This document shows, in pieces, positions 11,041-21,350 of a stretch of DNA of 64,000 bases. This DNA comes from Zygnema cylindricum. Lineage: Eukaryota > Streptophyta > Zygnematophyceae > Zygnematales > Zygnemataceae. The notes below the pieces were generated by a model. That model was not told the origin of the DNA and did no database searches. It saw only the letters and a list, made by a program, of their open reading frames with translations. The position numbers and the translations under genes are program-made. The stretch spans positions 21,463 through 85,462 of the forward strand of contig JBBHKE010000973.1 of the NCBI GenBank assembly GCA_037447655.1. Direction: 5' to 3'. Every line of letters starts with the position of its first letter. The stretch's first letter is position 1.

Positions 11041-12085
11041 TAGAATCTTCCGACCACAAAAACTTCCTCAAACAATTTCCTTATAACATCTTGTTTTTCT
11101 TTTGCTTCCAGCTGGGCACCATTACCAGATTCCGTAGACTAAAGGAGGTTAGGTTGTTTGTGAGCTAATGTGTCTACCTTTTCAAGATCTCCTTTCCTGG
11201 CAAAATATCCCAGCTCTTCTAGGGAAGTGAAGAAATCAGTGAGTTAGGGCCAATGTTCACGGGTGCGTTCCAAACTTAGAAGCAAGAGCCCCACAATCTT
11301 CTCTAAAGCCTCTTTAGGCATCGTGGAGCTCCTTGGATCCAATTTCAAAACGAAGTGTCCAATAATCTGGCTAAAATCATTGGGATCCTTCCCCCCCCGT
11401 CGACTTACCGGAGCATCAAAGCTACAATTTTCGCTTTCATGTTTTCCTAACAACTCATGAACATCTTGGATGCGCTCCATCCTGTCAGAAATTTGTAAAA
11501 TAACGAGTCCAAGTGCATAAGTGTCTGAATAAGGACCCACCAATCCAGTTTCTAAAATGTAGGGATCTATATAGCCGGCAGTTCCACACATGCCGGACAT
11601 TGTCACCTGGTCTCCCTCACACAGCTTGGCTGAACTCATATCACATATTTTGCTTCGTTTACCGTAATTGAAAAGTATATTCTGTGGTTTCAAGTCTAGG
11701 TGTAAGACTCCTTGAGTGTGCATGTATGCCACAGAAGAGACTATTTCTCGACAGTTTCGCACTTTGTCCTCCCAAGTCAAGGTATCTCCCCTTCTTTGGA
11801 GGTAGTCTTGGAGGCTTCCTCCGGACATGTACTCACTCACTAGACAGTTTCTAGTGGGATCATAGCCAATCAAATTCAAGATATGCGGGTGATTTAACAT
11901 ATTTAGAACCCGAATTTGTTTTTCAAGTTTGTTAGAGTTTGTTCCGGGAAGGATCTTTGTCACAACTATACTTATTCCCATGTGAAGCCCCTTAAACACT
12001 TCACCGAAGACTCCACTCTAAATCCTATTGGAAGAAGAGAAGTTTTCAGTTGCAACTGCAATTTCTTGTGAAAGTGAAGAGCCTC
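11041..12085 (-). pseudogene. RLK/Pelle-type protein kinase pseudogene K2
   Basis: The minus strand reads EIAVATENFSSSNRI, a TAG, then SGVFGEVFKGL (glycine loop), VVTKI (ATP-binding Lys), LVSEYMSGGSLQDYL, HLDLKPQNIL (non-RD catalytic loop), ICDMSSAKL (DFG changed to DMS, Asp kept), CGTAGYIDPY and SDTYALGLVILQ. A TAA follows REHWP at 11247, after which the same frame continues LTDFFTSLEELG to about 11155 before another stop. The kinase core is one uninterrupted frame of about 250 codons, but the stop inside the glycine loop makes a functional protein unlikely unless the stop is spliced out. Same strand as K1, about 1 kb upstream of it. Confidence 0.75.
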
Positions 12086-13318
12086 ATGTCTTCACAGAAG
12101 GTGATGTCAGCTTGCAGTATCAAAGATTTAGGGTGTGTTCGGGTGAATCGACGGTGTGTGGAGAGGGACGGAGGGGAAACAAGGTGGGGAAACGGGGAGA
12201 AAAGGTAACAATTTTAATTTCGTGTTTTCTTTACACTTGTCATTTTGGATTTCTCCGTTATAATGGTACGTATTTTTTTTTTTCTTACTTGGCATCTCTC
12301 TCACCCATACACGTTAAATTTTAAGCTGATAAAACAATGTCAGTATAAATTATCCGGCTGCTTGCTTTCCCTCTCTGTTGCCCTCTCTTTCTCGTTGTTA
12401 TCCTCTCACACTTTTTACAGTAGATATAGTAGGTTTATGGCGTAGTATATGTATTATTCTAGTTGTATTTGTATAATTGAGTGTTATTTTCCACTCTTAT
12501 GTAATATTAAACAACAAAGATACATAATTGTAAAAAACAGGGATAGAGGGGAAGATGAAGAGGGGAGAGAGCGAGAAAATATATATGGAGCGCGGGAGCA
12601 CAGGGGAGCGGGAGGAGGGAGAGAGGGTGAAAGAGGGATGGAAGGAGAGAGGGAGAGAGGGGAGAGTGGGTGAGCGGAGAGTGGAGTGGGGGAGCGGAGA
12701 GTGGAGTGGGGGAGCGGAGAGAGTGGGAGAGGAGAGAGGAGATAGTGGGAGAGATGGAGATATGTAAGGGGAATAGGGGGAGAGGAGGAAAGGTGGAGAG
12801 TGGGGGCGAGGGGGAGAGAGGGAGAGGGGGAGAGGGTGAGAGGGGAAGAGGGGGAGGTGGAGAGAGGGAGAGAGGTGGAGTGGAGGAGAGGAAAAGAGGG
12901 GGAGAGGGGGTAGATGGGGAGAGGAGTGGAGGAGGAGAGAGGGGGGTAGGGTGAGAATCTGAACCTTTTCGTTCGACATTGCGTAAGGGTTCCAAAAAAA
13001 GGAACGCAATGGATGCTCCCTCCAACGTCCCTCTGTAAAATAGGACGCTTTTCCCTCTTTCTCTCCGTACTGTCCCTTCCTTCCTTTCCCTCCTCTCTCT
13101 CCCGGCAGCAAAAGGGATAATTGGGCAAGAGCAGGGTACCGAGGTGGAAGAGGGGAGGGGAGCAGAGTGAAGGGTTGGGGAAAGATGGGAGAGGAGGGAA
13201 GGGAAAGCAAGTTTGGAAGTAGGGAGATAAAGGTACAACAGTGTACCGCGTAGACGCACCGACACGATTTTAAACATACAGACATGATCGAAGGAGTGAC
13301 GTTTCGACGAAACCGATA
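12086..13318. repeat. Polypurine tract upstream of K2
   Basis: From about 12541 to 12955 the plus strand is GA-rich with a near-exact duplicate containing GGAGCGGAGAGTGGAGTGGG (about 12670-12720), followed by a second purine stretch at 13135-13215. On K2's sense strand this is a polypyrimidine tract. AACAAGGTGGGGAAACGGGG at 12178 echoes the repeat units at 5.5 and 7.6 kb. Overlapping Pro/Ser-rich frames are low-complexity artefacts. Confidence 0.7.
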
Positions 13319-13375
13319 CGAAACGAAGTCGAACGTTTTGCTCTGTTGGGGAGCGAAACGTTCGACTTCGTTTCG
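13319..13375. repeat. Near-perfect 25-bp hairpin
   Basis: The left arm CGAAACGAAGTCGAACGTTT (13319-13338) is exactly complementary to 13356-13375. Inside it GCTC pairs with GAGC around a 7-nt loop, with one T/G position that could wobble in RNA. No coding context. Confidence 0.9.
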
Positions 13376-13420
13376 CGTTTACCCTATTTATTGTTGTACG
13401 AAGTGTTTCGGGATCGTTCG

Positions 13421-13602
13421 TCGCACGTGTGGAATTTATACTTTTATACGCTTGTTTCCATGGGGAAAGCGCGTCCATTTGCTTTCCGTGTGCCTTCTTC
13501 TTCACGCGTTTCCTTCGTTTGTGACGTGTTTAGTGATCTTATAGTCGCACGTGTGGATTTTTTTTATTTTCTATGTTTTGTTTGGATGAGGAAAGCGCGT
13601 CC
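13421..13602 (+). repeat. Imperfect direct repeat
   Basis: Two blocks (13421-13473 and 13544-13602) share TCGCACGTGTGGA, a T-rich spacer, and GGAAAGCGCGTCC in the same order. They flank sequence downstream of the hairpin and may be remnants of a local tandem duplication. Confidence 0.7.
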
Positions 13603-13805
13603 GTCTGCGCTGCCGCGTAATTAGTTAAGTAGTCTTGCACTCCAAAGTGACAGGCAACTATTTAAGCACCATAAGTGTAAGTGCATTGGAACATTGGATT
13701 ATCATTTAATTATTGAAGGTTAATGGTGTTTAAGAGTTTAAAGAGGGAATTACGTCGTGAGTTCTGTGGTGAGCCAAAAGCTTCGGTTGAAATACATTTA
13801 TTCGT

Positions 13806-15448
13806 TTGGCCGAATCTTTTGTTCCCTTGTATTATCTTTCTAGTGGTGAATACTTCCGATATAAAATTTGTTGTGGTGATTTATTTTGCGACCTTTGTGG
13901 TGGCATTATAGATCTAGAGGACCAAATGGAGAAGTCCATGGAGAAAGTGGCAGAAAAGACGGATCGTGTCAGTATACTGGCAGTGCCAGTGGAGAAGGTA
14001 AGGCATACTCTCTCACTCTCTCTATCTTCTCCTCCCTCTTCCTCCTCTCGTCTAGTGGGTTTGTGAATGTGGCACCTGTGTGAAAGAAGACCCGTGGGAA
14101 CCTGTGTTTCAGTCCCGTGGAGAATATTCTCAAATTTTAAGAAAAGAAATATACGCAAAACAGAGGAATAATGAATGCCGTCCACATTCTAATGGTGTCA
14201 ACAATAAAGAAATTGGAGAGAATAATTTTAGAGAGGCTGGAGGGAGAGGGGGGGAAGGAGGAAGTAAGGGGGCAAAGCAAAGTAAGCGCGAGGGTTTTTG
14301 CAGTCTAAACTCCAGAAAGCAAGTAACTCTTTCCCTCCCTGCCTCTTACCCTCTCCGTCTCACCCTCGCCTCCTCTCTCGCTCTCTCCTTTTACCCCTCT
14401 TCTCCTTTCACCCTTTCTCGGTCTTTCCCTCCCTCCCTCTCCCTCTCGCCTCCTTTCCCTCTTTCCCCCTCTCCCTCTCTCCTCCTCCCCCTCTCCCCCG
14501 CTCCCCTTGTCTTCCTCTCCCCCACTCCCCCTGTCCCATTCTCTCCATCTGTCACTCTATTCGTCTCTTCTTCTCTCCTCTCCTCGTCATCTCCAATCCC
14601 CCTCTACCTCTCTCTCCTCTCCCTCTCACCCTTCTGCCCTCTTTCTTGCCTCCCTTTCTCTATCCCTTGCACTATCTCTCTCTCGCTCCTCCCTCTCTCT
14701 CTCCCACCCTCTGTGCCTCACTCCCTCACTCGCCCTACCTGTCTCCTTCTCTCACTCCCTCGCTCTCTCCAACACTCCCTCTGTTCCCCTCTCCCCCTCT
14801 CTCTCCAACTTTTCCTCTGTCCTTCCTCCCTCTCTCCCTTTTTTCCTCTTTTTGTCTTTCCCTCTCTCCCTTCTCCCACTCTCCTCTCCCCTCACTCCCC
14901 CTCTCCCTCTCTCCCTCCATCTCTCTCCCTATTCCCCTCATCTCTCTCCCTCTCTCCTATCCCTCTATCCTTTTCTTTCCCTCTCTCTCTCTCTCTCCTT
15001 TTCTTTATCTCTTCGCTCTTTCACTCTCCCTCTCTTTCGGTCTCGCTCTCTCCTTCCCTCTCACTGATCAAAATGAGTCTGGAAACATCATAGTCTATAC
15101 TCACCATTATAAAGTAATTCTTGGAGCATTGGTTTCATTTGTGTTCATTCACCCTAGCAATTTCTTGAGTAGCCACAAGCATTAGTGACGGTTTAACCAT
15201 CATTATTACTTTGGAAACTTGAAAACCATCAGATGTGGGTTCTCTTGATTAATTTTTTGAAACCTTTGTTTTCTGTTTTATGCAGCTTCGATGTGACGTT
15301 TCCTCTTCCGTAACCGTCATCAGCACAAACAACATAAAGGAAATTACCGGTGACTTTTCGGAAGCTATTGGAGAAGGGGGTTTTGCGACAGTGTATAAGG
15401 GAATATACTAGGGAGTTGAGGTGGCTGTCAAAAAAATGAAGACTTTCA
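13806..15448 (+). pseudogene. Truncated kinase pseudogene K3 (two exons and intron)
   Basis: An upstream exon ends RVSILAVPVEK at 13997, followed by donor GTAAGG. The intron runs to 15285 (TTTTATGCAG). The next exon begins LRCDVSSSVTVIS in phase 0 and continues EITGDFSEAIGEGGFATVYKG (split by a TAG after GIY) to VAVKKMKTFM. It then stops at 15448, where the LTR of element C begins. It retains only the kinase N-lobe start. The second exon and the intron end match K1 on the other strand. The start of the first exon is uncertain. Confidence 0.75.
14325..15062 (+). repeat. Intronic polypyrimidine tract of K3
   Basis: About 740 bp of CT-rich DNA (CCCTCTCTCC-type) on the K3 sense strand, wholly inside the intron. 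Long Ser/Pro/Leu frames across it are compositional. Confidence 0.85.
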
Positions 15449-16969
15449 TGTTAGTTTTAGGTGCTCACCTTAGCCCCTGGCCGAGGGCTAAAGTAGATAA
15501 GCCTAGAACATACACTAGAAGGGGTGCCGTTATGTGCCTCACAAGGGTTTAGAGATGGGAGTAGAAATAGATGTAGACAATAGATGAGGCAGGTTTTATC
15601 AGCTTTGAATAGGATTGTTAAGAATTACAATTGTCACTCTGGACATTTCTCTATCTAATATAGCTCGATTTCACCTCCTATGACTAAGGTCTAATCTCTA
15701 TGATCTATGATGATCTCTGATTTCTCTGTACAATGTGATTCTATGAATAAAATGCTAAACAACATTGCCTGAACAAATTGCTATCCTGTGATGTTTGAGA
15801 AAAATAGATCTCTTGCTAAACTTTGCTCACTATTTAAGCATGTGCACTCCTATCAAATGTGAATGTGTGCACTCGTGTGGTCCAATGACTACACGCCAAA
15901 ATGTACAATGTCAGCCGTCGGTGGCCGCGTCCCAAAGGTGCGCCAGAATTTCCGCCAAAAGGTGTGTGTCGTGGAATCGTCACTCGACTCCGTACGATTC
16001 GATCCTGCCATCCGTACATAATATCGGCCGAGATCGTCTAAAATCAACACTCCCACTCGAGCTCGTGTCGATATTTGCCGTGCTCCTCGATTTCGTCGAA
16101 TTGGTAATTGCTTGGCGCTTCAGTGGTACTGTAACTGCGTAACCATTTCCGTACAATCTATACCCTAGTAAATCAAGAAAATCTCTGATTTCGTTAGTTC
16201 TAAGCAGATTTTGTTCCACGTAATATTTCCGTCCGTTGGGACCACCTGTGGTCTTTAAAATCATGTCTTGTTGTACGTGGACTGAAATGAGGCGTGCGCC
16301 GTACAAAGGAACTCCGCCGTTGGCGACCTTGTCCTTTGTTACTGACTCCTCAGTCGGATTACGTGACGTGTAATCCTCTTCGTTCGTGGATCCTCCAAAT
16401 CACAAATTCGCGTAATCCTTAGTGATCCCGAACCGTCGTTTTCACTTTCGCAAAATTAAAATATTTCGACGTCGCATTGAGTCGCGTGATAAAATTGTCG
16501 TCGCTCGTGCATTTTACATCGTTCGATATATGAATTTGTGGTCGTGATAACGTCGCTCGAAATGGGCGATTGAATTTTTCGTTCGTGAAGCGTCGCGTGA
16601 TGAAGTTGCCATCGCTTGACCAATTTCGATCGTTCGATGTATGAACGTGTGGCCGAGATGACGTCGCTCGAATTGTGCGACCGTACTTTTTGTTCACGCC
16701 ATCGTCGCTCACTCAGAAAGGTACCTGTACCGCCTTTGTCGCATCCATATAGTGGGATGTTGAAATTATTAGATTTATAAGGTATTTTATAGGTTTGAAT
16801 TTATTTGTAAAAATAGGAAAAGTAAAAGCGCTTGCAGCCTGCCTCCACCTCTTCACTCTACCCCCCATACTTGTTGTAGTTACTGAAGGATAGAGAGGCT
16901 GGTGGAGCCATGGCAGCCTCAGCTCCATAGGCAGGACTTAAGAGTGACCTAAGTCACTCTCAACAAAAT

Positions 16970-17040
16970 GTTGAGTCCGGTTGGACTCGAACCTCCGACC
17001 GACAGAGCGTGGCGTAGCCGTCAGCTCTAACCGGTCTGTC
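16970..17040 (-). other. tRNA-like module in LTR O
   Basis: On the minus strand GGTTAGAGC resembles a tRNA D-arm end. It is followed about 35 nt later by a canonical Pol III B-box GGTTCGAGTCC (16983-16993). Two hairpins follow: CTCAACA/TGTTGAG around a short T-rich loop, and AGAGTGAC/GTCACTCT. No full cloverleaf or CCA end forms, so it is not a functional tRNA gene. It is antisense to the LTR's own transcription. Confidence 0.7.
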
Positions 17041-17559
17041 GTGGAAGTTCGTTACATCACATAAGGTATGATATTTATTTACACATTGAATAGAACATTA
17101 ATTCGATTAACGTAAATGTAAAAAAAAAAACATAGAGACGTAGCAGATTCAGTACGTACATCAAATCCGCCGCACGAAATACATGAATCGGACATTTATT
17201 TCAAACGGCTTACATTAAATGCCGGTCTTCATCCGACAAGGTTAATCATCGCCGAGGTCCCGAAATGGTCACTTTGGTGGTTTTCGGACGTGGCGTGACG
17301 TGGCATGACCTAGCGATACGTGGCAGGATTGAATTGAGCAGCGGGGATCCCGGACGACATAAGGACGACTCAGACGGCGACTCGTGTCTACTCCATGGCC
17401 TTTTCTTACAGAGGCCGTGCATAAAGTACGTCGGCTATAGTACTTCTTGTACTATATAGTGTTCCTATTGGACTAGGGTTTAGTAGTAGGTAGTCGTGAG
17501 TAGGCAGACCGAGACTTAGTAATATTTAGGTACCTCTCTCTCTAAGAGAGCTTGTAACT

Positions 17560-17670
17560 ATAAAGGTCATATTTGACCAGCCATAACTTACTGCTCAGGG
17601 GAGCAAATTCATTAGTTCTTTTTGCGTTTGACCCGGGGGAGTCTTGTCCTCACACGGGTGAGATTGGTCA
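17560..17670 (+). promoter_or_regulatory. TATA-proximal leader hairpins of LTR O
   Basis: GGTCA-TATT-TGACC (17565-17578), GCTC-AGGG-GAGC (17593-17604) and CTCAC-ACGG-GTGAG (17649-17662), each with a 4-nt loop, follow the TATA box. The third uses different base pairs from its counterparts in elements B, N2 and P. Confidence 0.75.
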
Positions 17671-18235
17671 GAATCTTTGTGTGCCTGGGCGGCGCTTATT
17701 CAGCGCGAATGTAGAAAGGGGCAAAAATTATCCTAGAGGCTTTACATAGGCTGCTCATTCTGTGGGTCAAAGGAGACCACTGAATTTCACTTTTCCCCTT
17801 ACAAAGATTGATCATTTCCCCAAACGGCTAAGTCCTAAATACTCCATATATCTACCAAAAGGTACTACTCTATGCACGTCGTACAAAAGTACGCGCGTGA
17901 GCCTATCAAAGTAAAGTACAAATGAAACGTCATAGTGTATTCGGTACTATATGAAAATGTAGGACCGCCGTACATATAGAAGTACCAAACGAAAATATAT
18001 ACGACTGGCGTACCAAAGCAAAAGTACCACGCACGTAAAGCCAAATCGAAACATAATTGAAACTAAACTAATCATGCTACGAGAATCAACACCACACGCT
18101 AACGACATAAATTATAGTACTTCGCTCAACAAACCTGAGACGACGTTTCACAATGTACCTAACAATCCCCCTCTTATTGGGAATCCCTCTCTCAAACTGA
18201 AAAAAAACCTAACTTTAGTCATCCACGTAAAAGTA

Positions 18236-19839
18236 TGTCATTAACCGCCGCCTTAGTTAACATATCTGCAACCTCCTCCAAAGTCAATATGTATAAAAAT
18301 TTGATCTCCTTTGCTGCAACCAGATCTCGTACAAAGTGCCACTTGATGCGCATATGTTTTTGTACGCTTGTGGAAGACTGGATTTTTCACAAGCGCCATC
18401 GATTATTTGCTGTCAGTGAAAATTTGCAGACAGCCAATCAACACACCTAACTCACCGAGCATCTCCTTGATCCACACCGACGTTTCTGCTGTATGGCATG
18501 CTGACATGTATTCGAACTCCGTGGAACTTAGCGCAACCGTAGGTTGGAGCCGCGAACTCCAAGAAACAGTAGCCCCACCCAAAATGAAAGCGTATCCTAG
18601 CGTGGATTTTCCACTGTCGAAATCCCCTCCCCAATGTGCGTCGCAATAACCGATAAATTGCAAGGGGTCTCGTTCAGATGTATATACCAATCCGTACTCG
18701 ATCATACCAACTAAGTAGCGAAGTATTCGTTTCAATGCCTCCCAATGGATCATTTTCAGAGCATTACAATAACAACTAACAACTGGCACTGCCGCCGCAA
18801 TATCGAGACGCGTGCCAACGCTCAAGTACATTAAACTACCTACCACTTCACAATATGGTACTAACACATTCTCTTCCTCTTTGTACTTTCTGTACTGTAC
18901 TTTTGGATCTAATGGCGTCGAGACAGATTTCGCGCCAATCATACCAAATCTAGTCAAGACCTCTCTATTGTACTGAACCTGACTTAATTTATTTACATTC
19001 TTGCTGGACCATATGACTTCTACCACCAAAATGTACCTTACTCCTCCAAGATCTGTAACTTTAAAATGTATTCTAAGGTACTCTATGAATTTATTAATAA
19101 CAAACAACGTGTCACTAATCATTATGAAGTCATCGACATACACACAAAAAATAATTTGGTCCTTTCCCTCTCCTTTCACGTAAACTCCGGAATCCGAAAT
19201 TTTACGAACAAAACCATAATTAGTAAGTATCTTATGAAGACGAAGGTACCATGTCCTCGCCGCATGTTTTAATCCGTTCAAGGATTTTTGCAGCCGCCAT
19301 ACTTTTCCTTCCTTTGAAGACACACCCTCGGGCACCTTCATATAAACCTCCTCATCTAACTCTCCATTTAAAAAGGTTGTTTCTACATTCATTTGATGTA
19401 TATGCTTATTCTCTGTAGCCGCAATAGCGATTATCATTCTCAAAGAATCAAACTTAACAAACGGTGCATAAGTTTCCGAATAATCAACCCCCTCTACTTG
19501 TTGAAAGCCTTTACACACCAATCTAGCCTTATATTTAATTATCTCCCCTGTAGCACCAGTTTTTGTTTTAAATATCCACTTAGCATCAATCGTTTTCTTC
19601 CCCTCCGGTAAACTCACCTCCTCAAAGGTTTTATTATCGATAATGAATTTTAATTCTCTCTCCCACTTTGGTTTCCACTTATCCTCCCAATCCATAGAAC
19701 TTCGTTCCTCGGCGTAAGTTTGGGGATTGTCGGGGAAACGCCTCCTCCGAGGCGGCCGAAATAAAATAATTGGAATTTTCAACATTTCCACCTTTGCGAT
19801 CAAATGATAACCGATCCGGCTTCTTCCCCTTCGTCTCAC
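18236..19839 (-). pseudogene. Element C reverse transcriptase and RNase H
   Basis: One open frame of 478 codons from 19839 to 18403. RT motifs: KARLVCKGFQQVEG, QMNVETTFLNGELDEEVYMK and CVYVDDF (catalytic YVDD present). RNase H: GYCDAHWGGDFDSGKST, STEFEYMSACH, then FTDSK, supplying the D-E-D residues. A TAA follows FTDSK. Beyond it, homologous sequence ending VADMLTKAAVNDI continues to about 18236, the normal end of the domain. The copy lacks only the last part of RNase H. Confidence 0.9.
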
Positions 19840-20385
19840 GTTGACTCCTTAATGGGACCTCATTTTCTTTTTCGTTTGCGGATTTTTCAAATTTGGTTTC
19901 TTCCTCTTGGAAAGAAACATTTGGAAATTTAGAGCTTTTAGATCGGTGAGTGTCCGAATACATTCGGTATTTTTCACTTCAGATCTCATCAAAATTAACT
20001 AATTCCGGATGAGTTTCGGAATTAGCTTTCCCCCTCTTAATATTGACGACTGGATCCGCCTCATTTTCGGAATCCGAATCATCGAGATGAGGAGAAGAGA
20101 GAGATTCATTCACTTCAAGAAAATCATGATTAGTACATAATTTTTCGGAACGAGAAATAGCAACTTTGAGATCCTCATGAATTTCACATTACGACTCTCT
20201 ACAATGACATGACGAATCGGATCATAAACCCAGTATAAAATCCCTTTGGAGCTTTACCCCACAAAAATTCCCGACCAACTACGAGAAGAAAATTTACCTC
20301 GTCGTTTTACTGATTTGATGTACACCGTCGCCCGACACCCCCAAATTCGTTAATGATGTAACGAGGGCTTTCGGCCATACCCTAA
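19840..20385 (-). pseudogene. Element C integrase C-terminus and linker
   Basis: Broken frames rich in S, N, E and K corresponding to the linker between integrase and RT (compare KKPDRLSFDRKGGNVENSNY here with its counterpart in element A at about 1200). An alternative frame at 19679-19963 overlaps the RT start. Stops near 19980 and 20190 disrupt it. Confidence 0.7.
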
Positions 20386-21350
20386 CTAGTGAGGAGTCTT
20401 ATCGCCCAAAATAGAGGTAAGTTGACGGTTACAAATATAATTAGCCATTAAGATCGCATCTCCCGATAAATACTCCTTCCTTCCCGATCCGTGAATCATC
20501 GAGCGCACCATTTCTTGAAGTGTGCGATTTTTGCGCTCAGCGATTCCGTTCGATTCCGATGAGTAAGATGTCGTAAATTCTTGTTGGATCCCCCATTTCT
20601 TAAAATACGGATCAAATGCCTTGAACTCCCAGCCATTATTGGATCGAACCGCCTTTAATTTCCGTTCACATTTGCGTTTCGGCCATAACATGCCACTCCT
20701 CAAATTTTGCGGATGCATCCGATTTATTTTTGAGGAGATAAACCCATGTGAATCTTGAATAATCGTCGACTCTCAGGTTTAACATCGCCACATAAATCCA
20801 CGTGTACCTTTTCAAGTGGGTGAGTTAACCGAAATTCAGAATCCTTGGTAGGATGCGGTTTACGGATCTGACGCCTTTGATTACATCCGTCACAACCGTT
20901 GACTTTTTCTTCTGACGTCATATCAAAGCCGCGCGTGCAACCGACTTTGATCATACGTTTGAAATTTTGTTCTCACGTATGGCACATGCGATGATGCCAT
21001 TGCGTCAGATCTCCCTTAATTTCGGCGATCTGACTTATGATGCCGTAATCATTACGTTTCAATTTCGGTAGCCTCCACAAAAGACGACTATGAAATGCGT
21101 CAGATACTTCGCCCTCACCGAGTGTGACTCCATCAGATTGTACGATTTTGATTGTCGAGTCTCCCAAAGCGTACACGCTCGCGCCAGATCTTTGGATTTG
21201 GGGTACGCTCAAAAGATTCGCTGAGCCGCCCGGAACATAAAGCACATTTATCAGCTGGATCTCATAGATTCGCTCAGATCCATTTGGATCTAGCGAAATC
21301 AAGTCAAGTCGTACATTTCCAACTGTACCAGTAGAAATAACTTGACCACT
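20386..21350 (-). pseudogene. Element C integrase core and zinc region
   Basis: Three fragments: pre-integrase (VASGQVISTGTVGNVRLDL to LTQWHHRMCHT); zinc CxxC (NGCDGCNQRRQ) and first Asp (HVDLCGD); and the core second half with RSNNGWEF where SDNGGEF is expected, so the second catalytic Asp is Asn, then SSESNGIAERKNRTLQEM with the Glu. Frameshifts lie near 20720 and 20960. Confidence 0.8.

Larger units (their letters stand above)
16758..17789 (+). mobile_element. Family-2 LTR O inside the LTR of element C
   Basis: Starts TGTTGAAATT and ends GAATTTCA, 1032 bp. It has the family-2 U3 block (ACTTGTTGTAGTTACTGA), an antisense tRNA-like module, GACGTGGCATG, a CTATAAAG TATA box near 17558 and leader hairpins at 17565-17662. 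No primer site or polypurine tract adjoins it, so it is a solo LTR. No 5-bp duplication is visible (TGGGA left, CTTTT right), so one flank is probably deleted. Its gag ATG position reads AAG. Confidence 0.8.
15449..18164 (-). mobile_element. 3' LTR of copia element C, split by LTR O
   Basis: On the element strand the LTR starts TGTTAGGTAC (at 18164) and ends CTAAAACTAACA (at 15449), giving terminal TGTTAG/CTAACA. It is bordered on the internal side by the polypurine tract AAGAGGGGGAT. Subtracting the inserted LTR O leaves about 1.7 kb. It interrupts K3 after its VAVKKMKTFM codons (possible 5-bp target TTTCA at 15444-15448). The partner 5' LTR is not in the window, so the duplication cannot be confirmed. 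Confidence 0.75.

Noticed and set aside
9060-12080. Alternative genetic code (stop codons read as amino acids)
   Set aside because: In-frame TAA, TAG and TGA in kinases and pol replace different residues (Glu, Tyr, Trp, Gly, Ser) when copies are compared, which is random decay rather than reassignment.
7610-12430. Dispersed repeat family linking 7.6 kb and 12.2 kb
   Set aside because: Only the purine unit (AAGGTGGGGAAA-type) is shared clearly; the following T-rich DNA aligns too poorly to claim homology.
12507-13505. Long Ser/Pro/Leu-rich proteins on both strands in CT/GA tracts (also 5.5-7.4, 14.1-15.2, 45.3 and 63 kb)
   Set aside because: They arise in all frames from low-complexity DNA and have no domain or codon signal.
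16970-17040. Functional tRNA gene
   Set aside because: B-box and T-arm are good, but there is no complete cloverleaf, D-arm 5' half or matching 5' acceptor strand, and the module is repeated in every LTR. It is called tRNA-like only.
16753-17794. Target-site duplication for LTR O
   Set aside because: TGGGA and CTTTT differ, and no shift of the borders gives a match.
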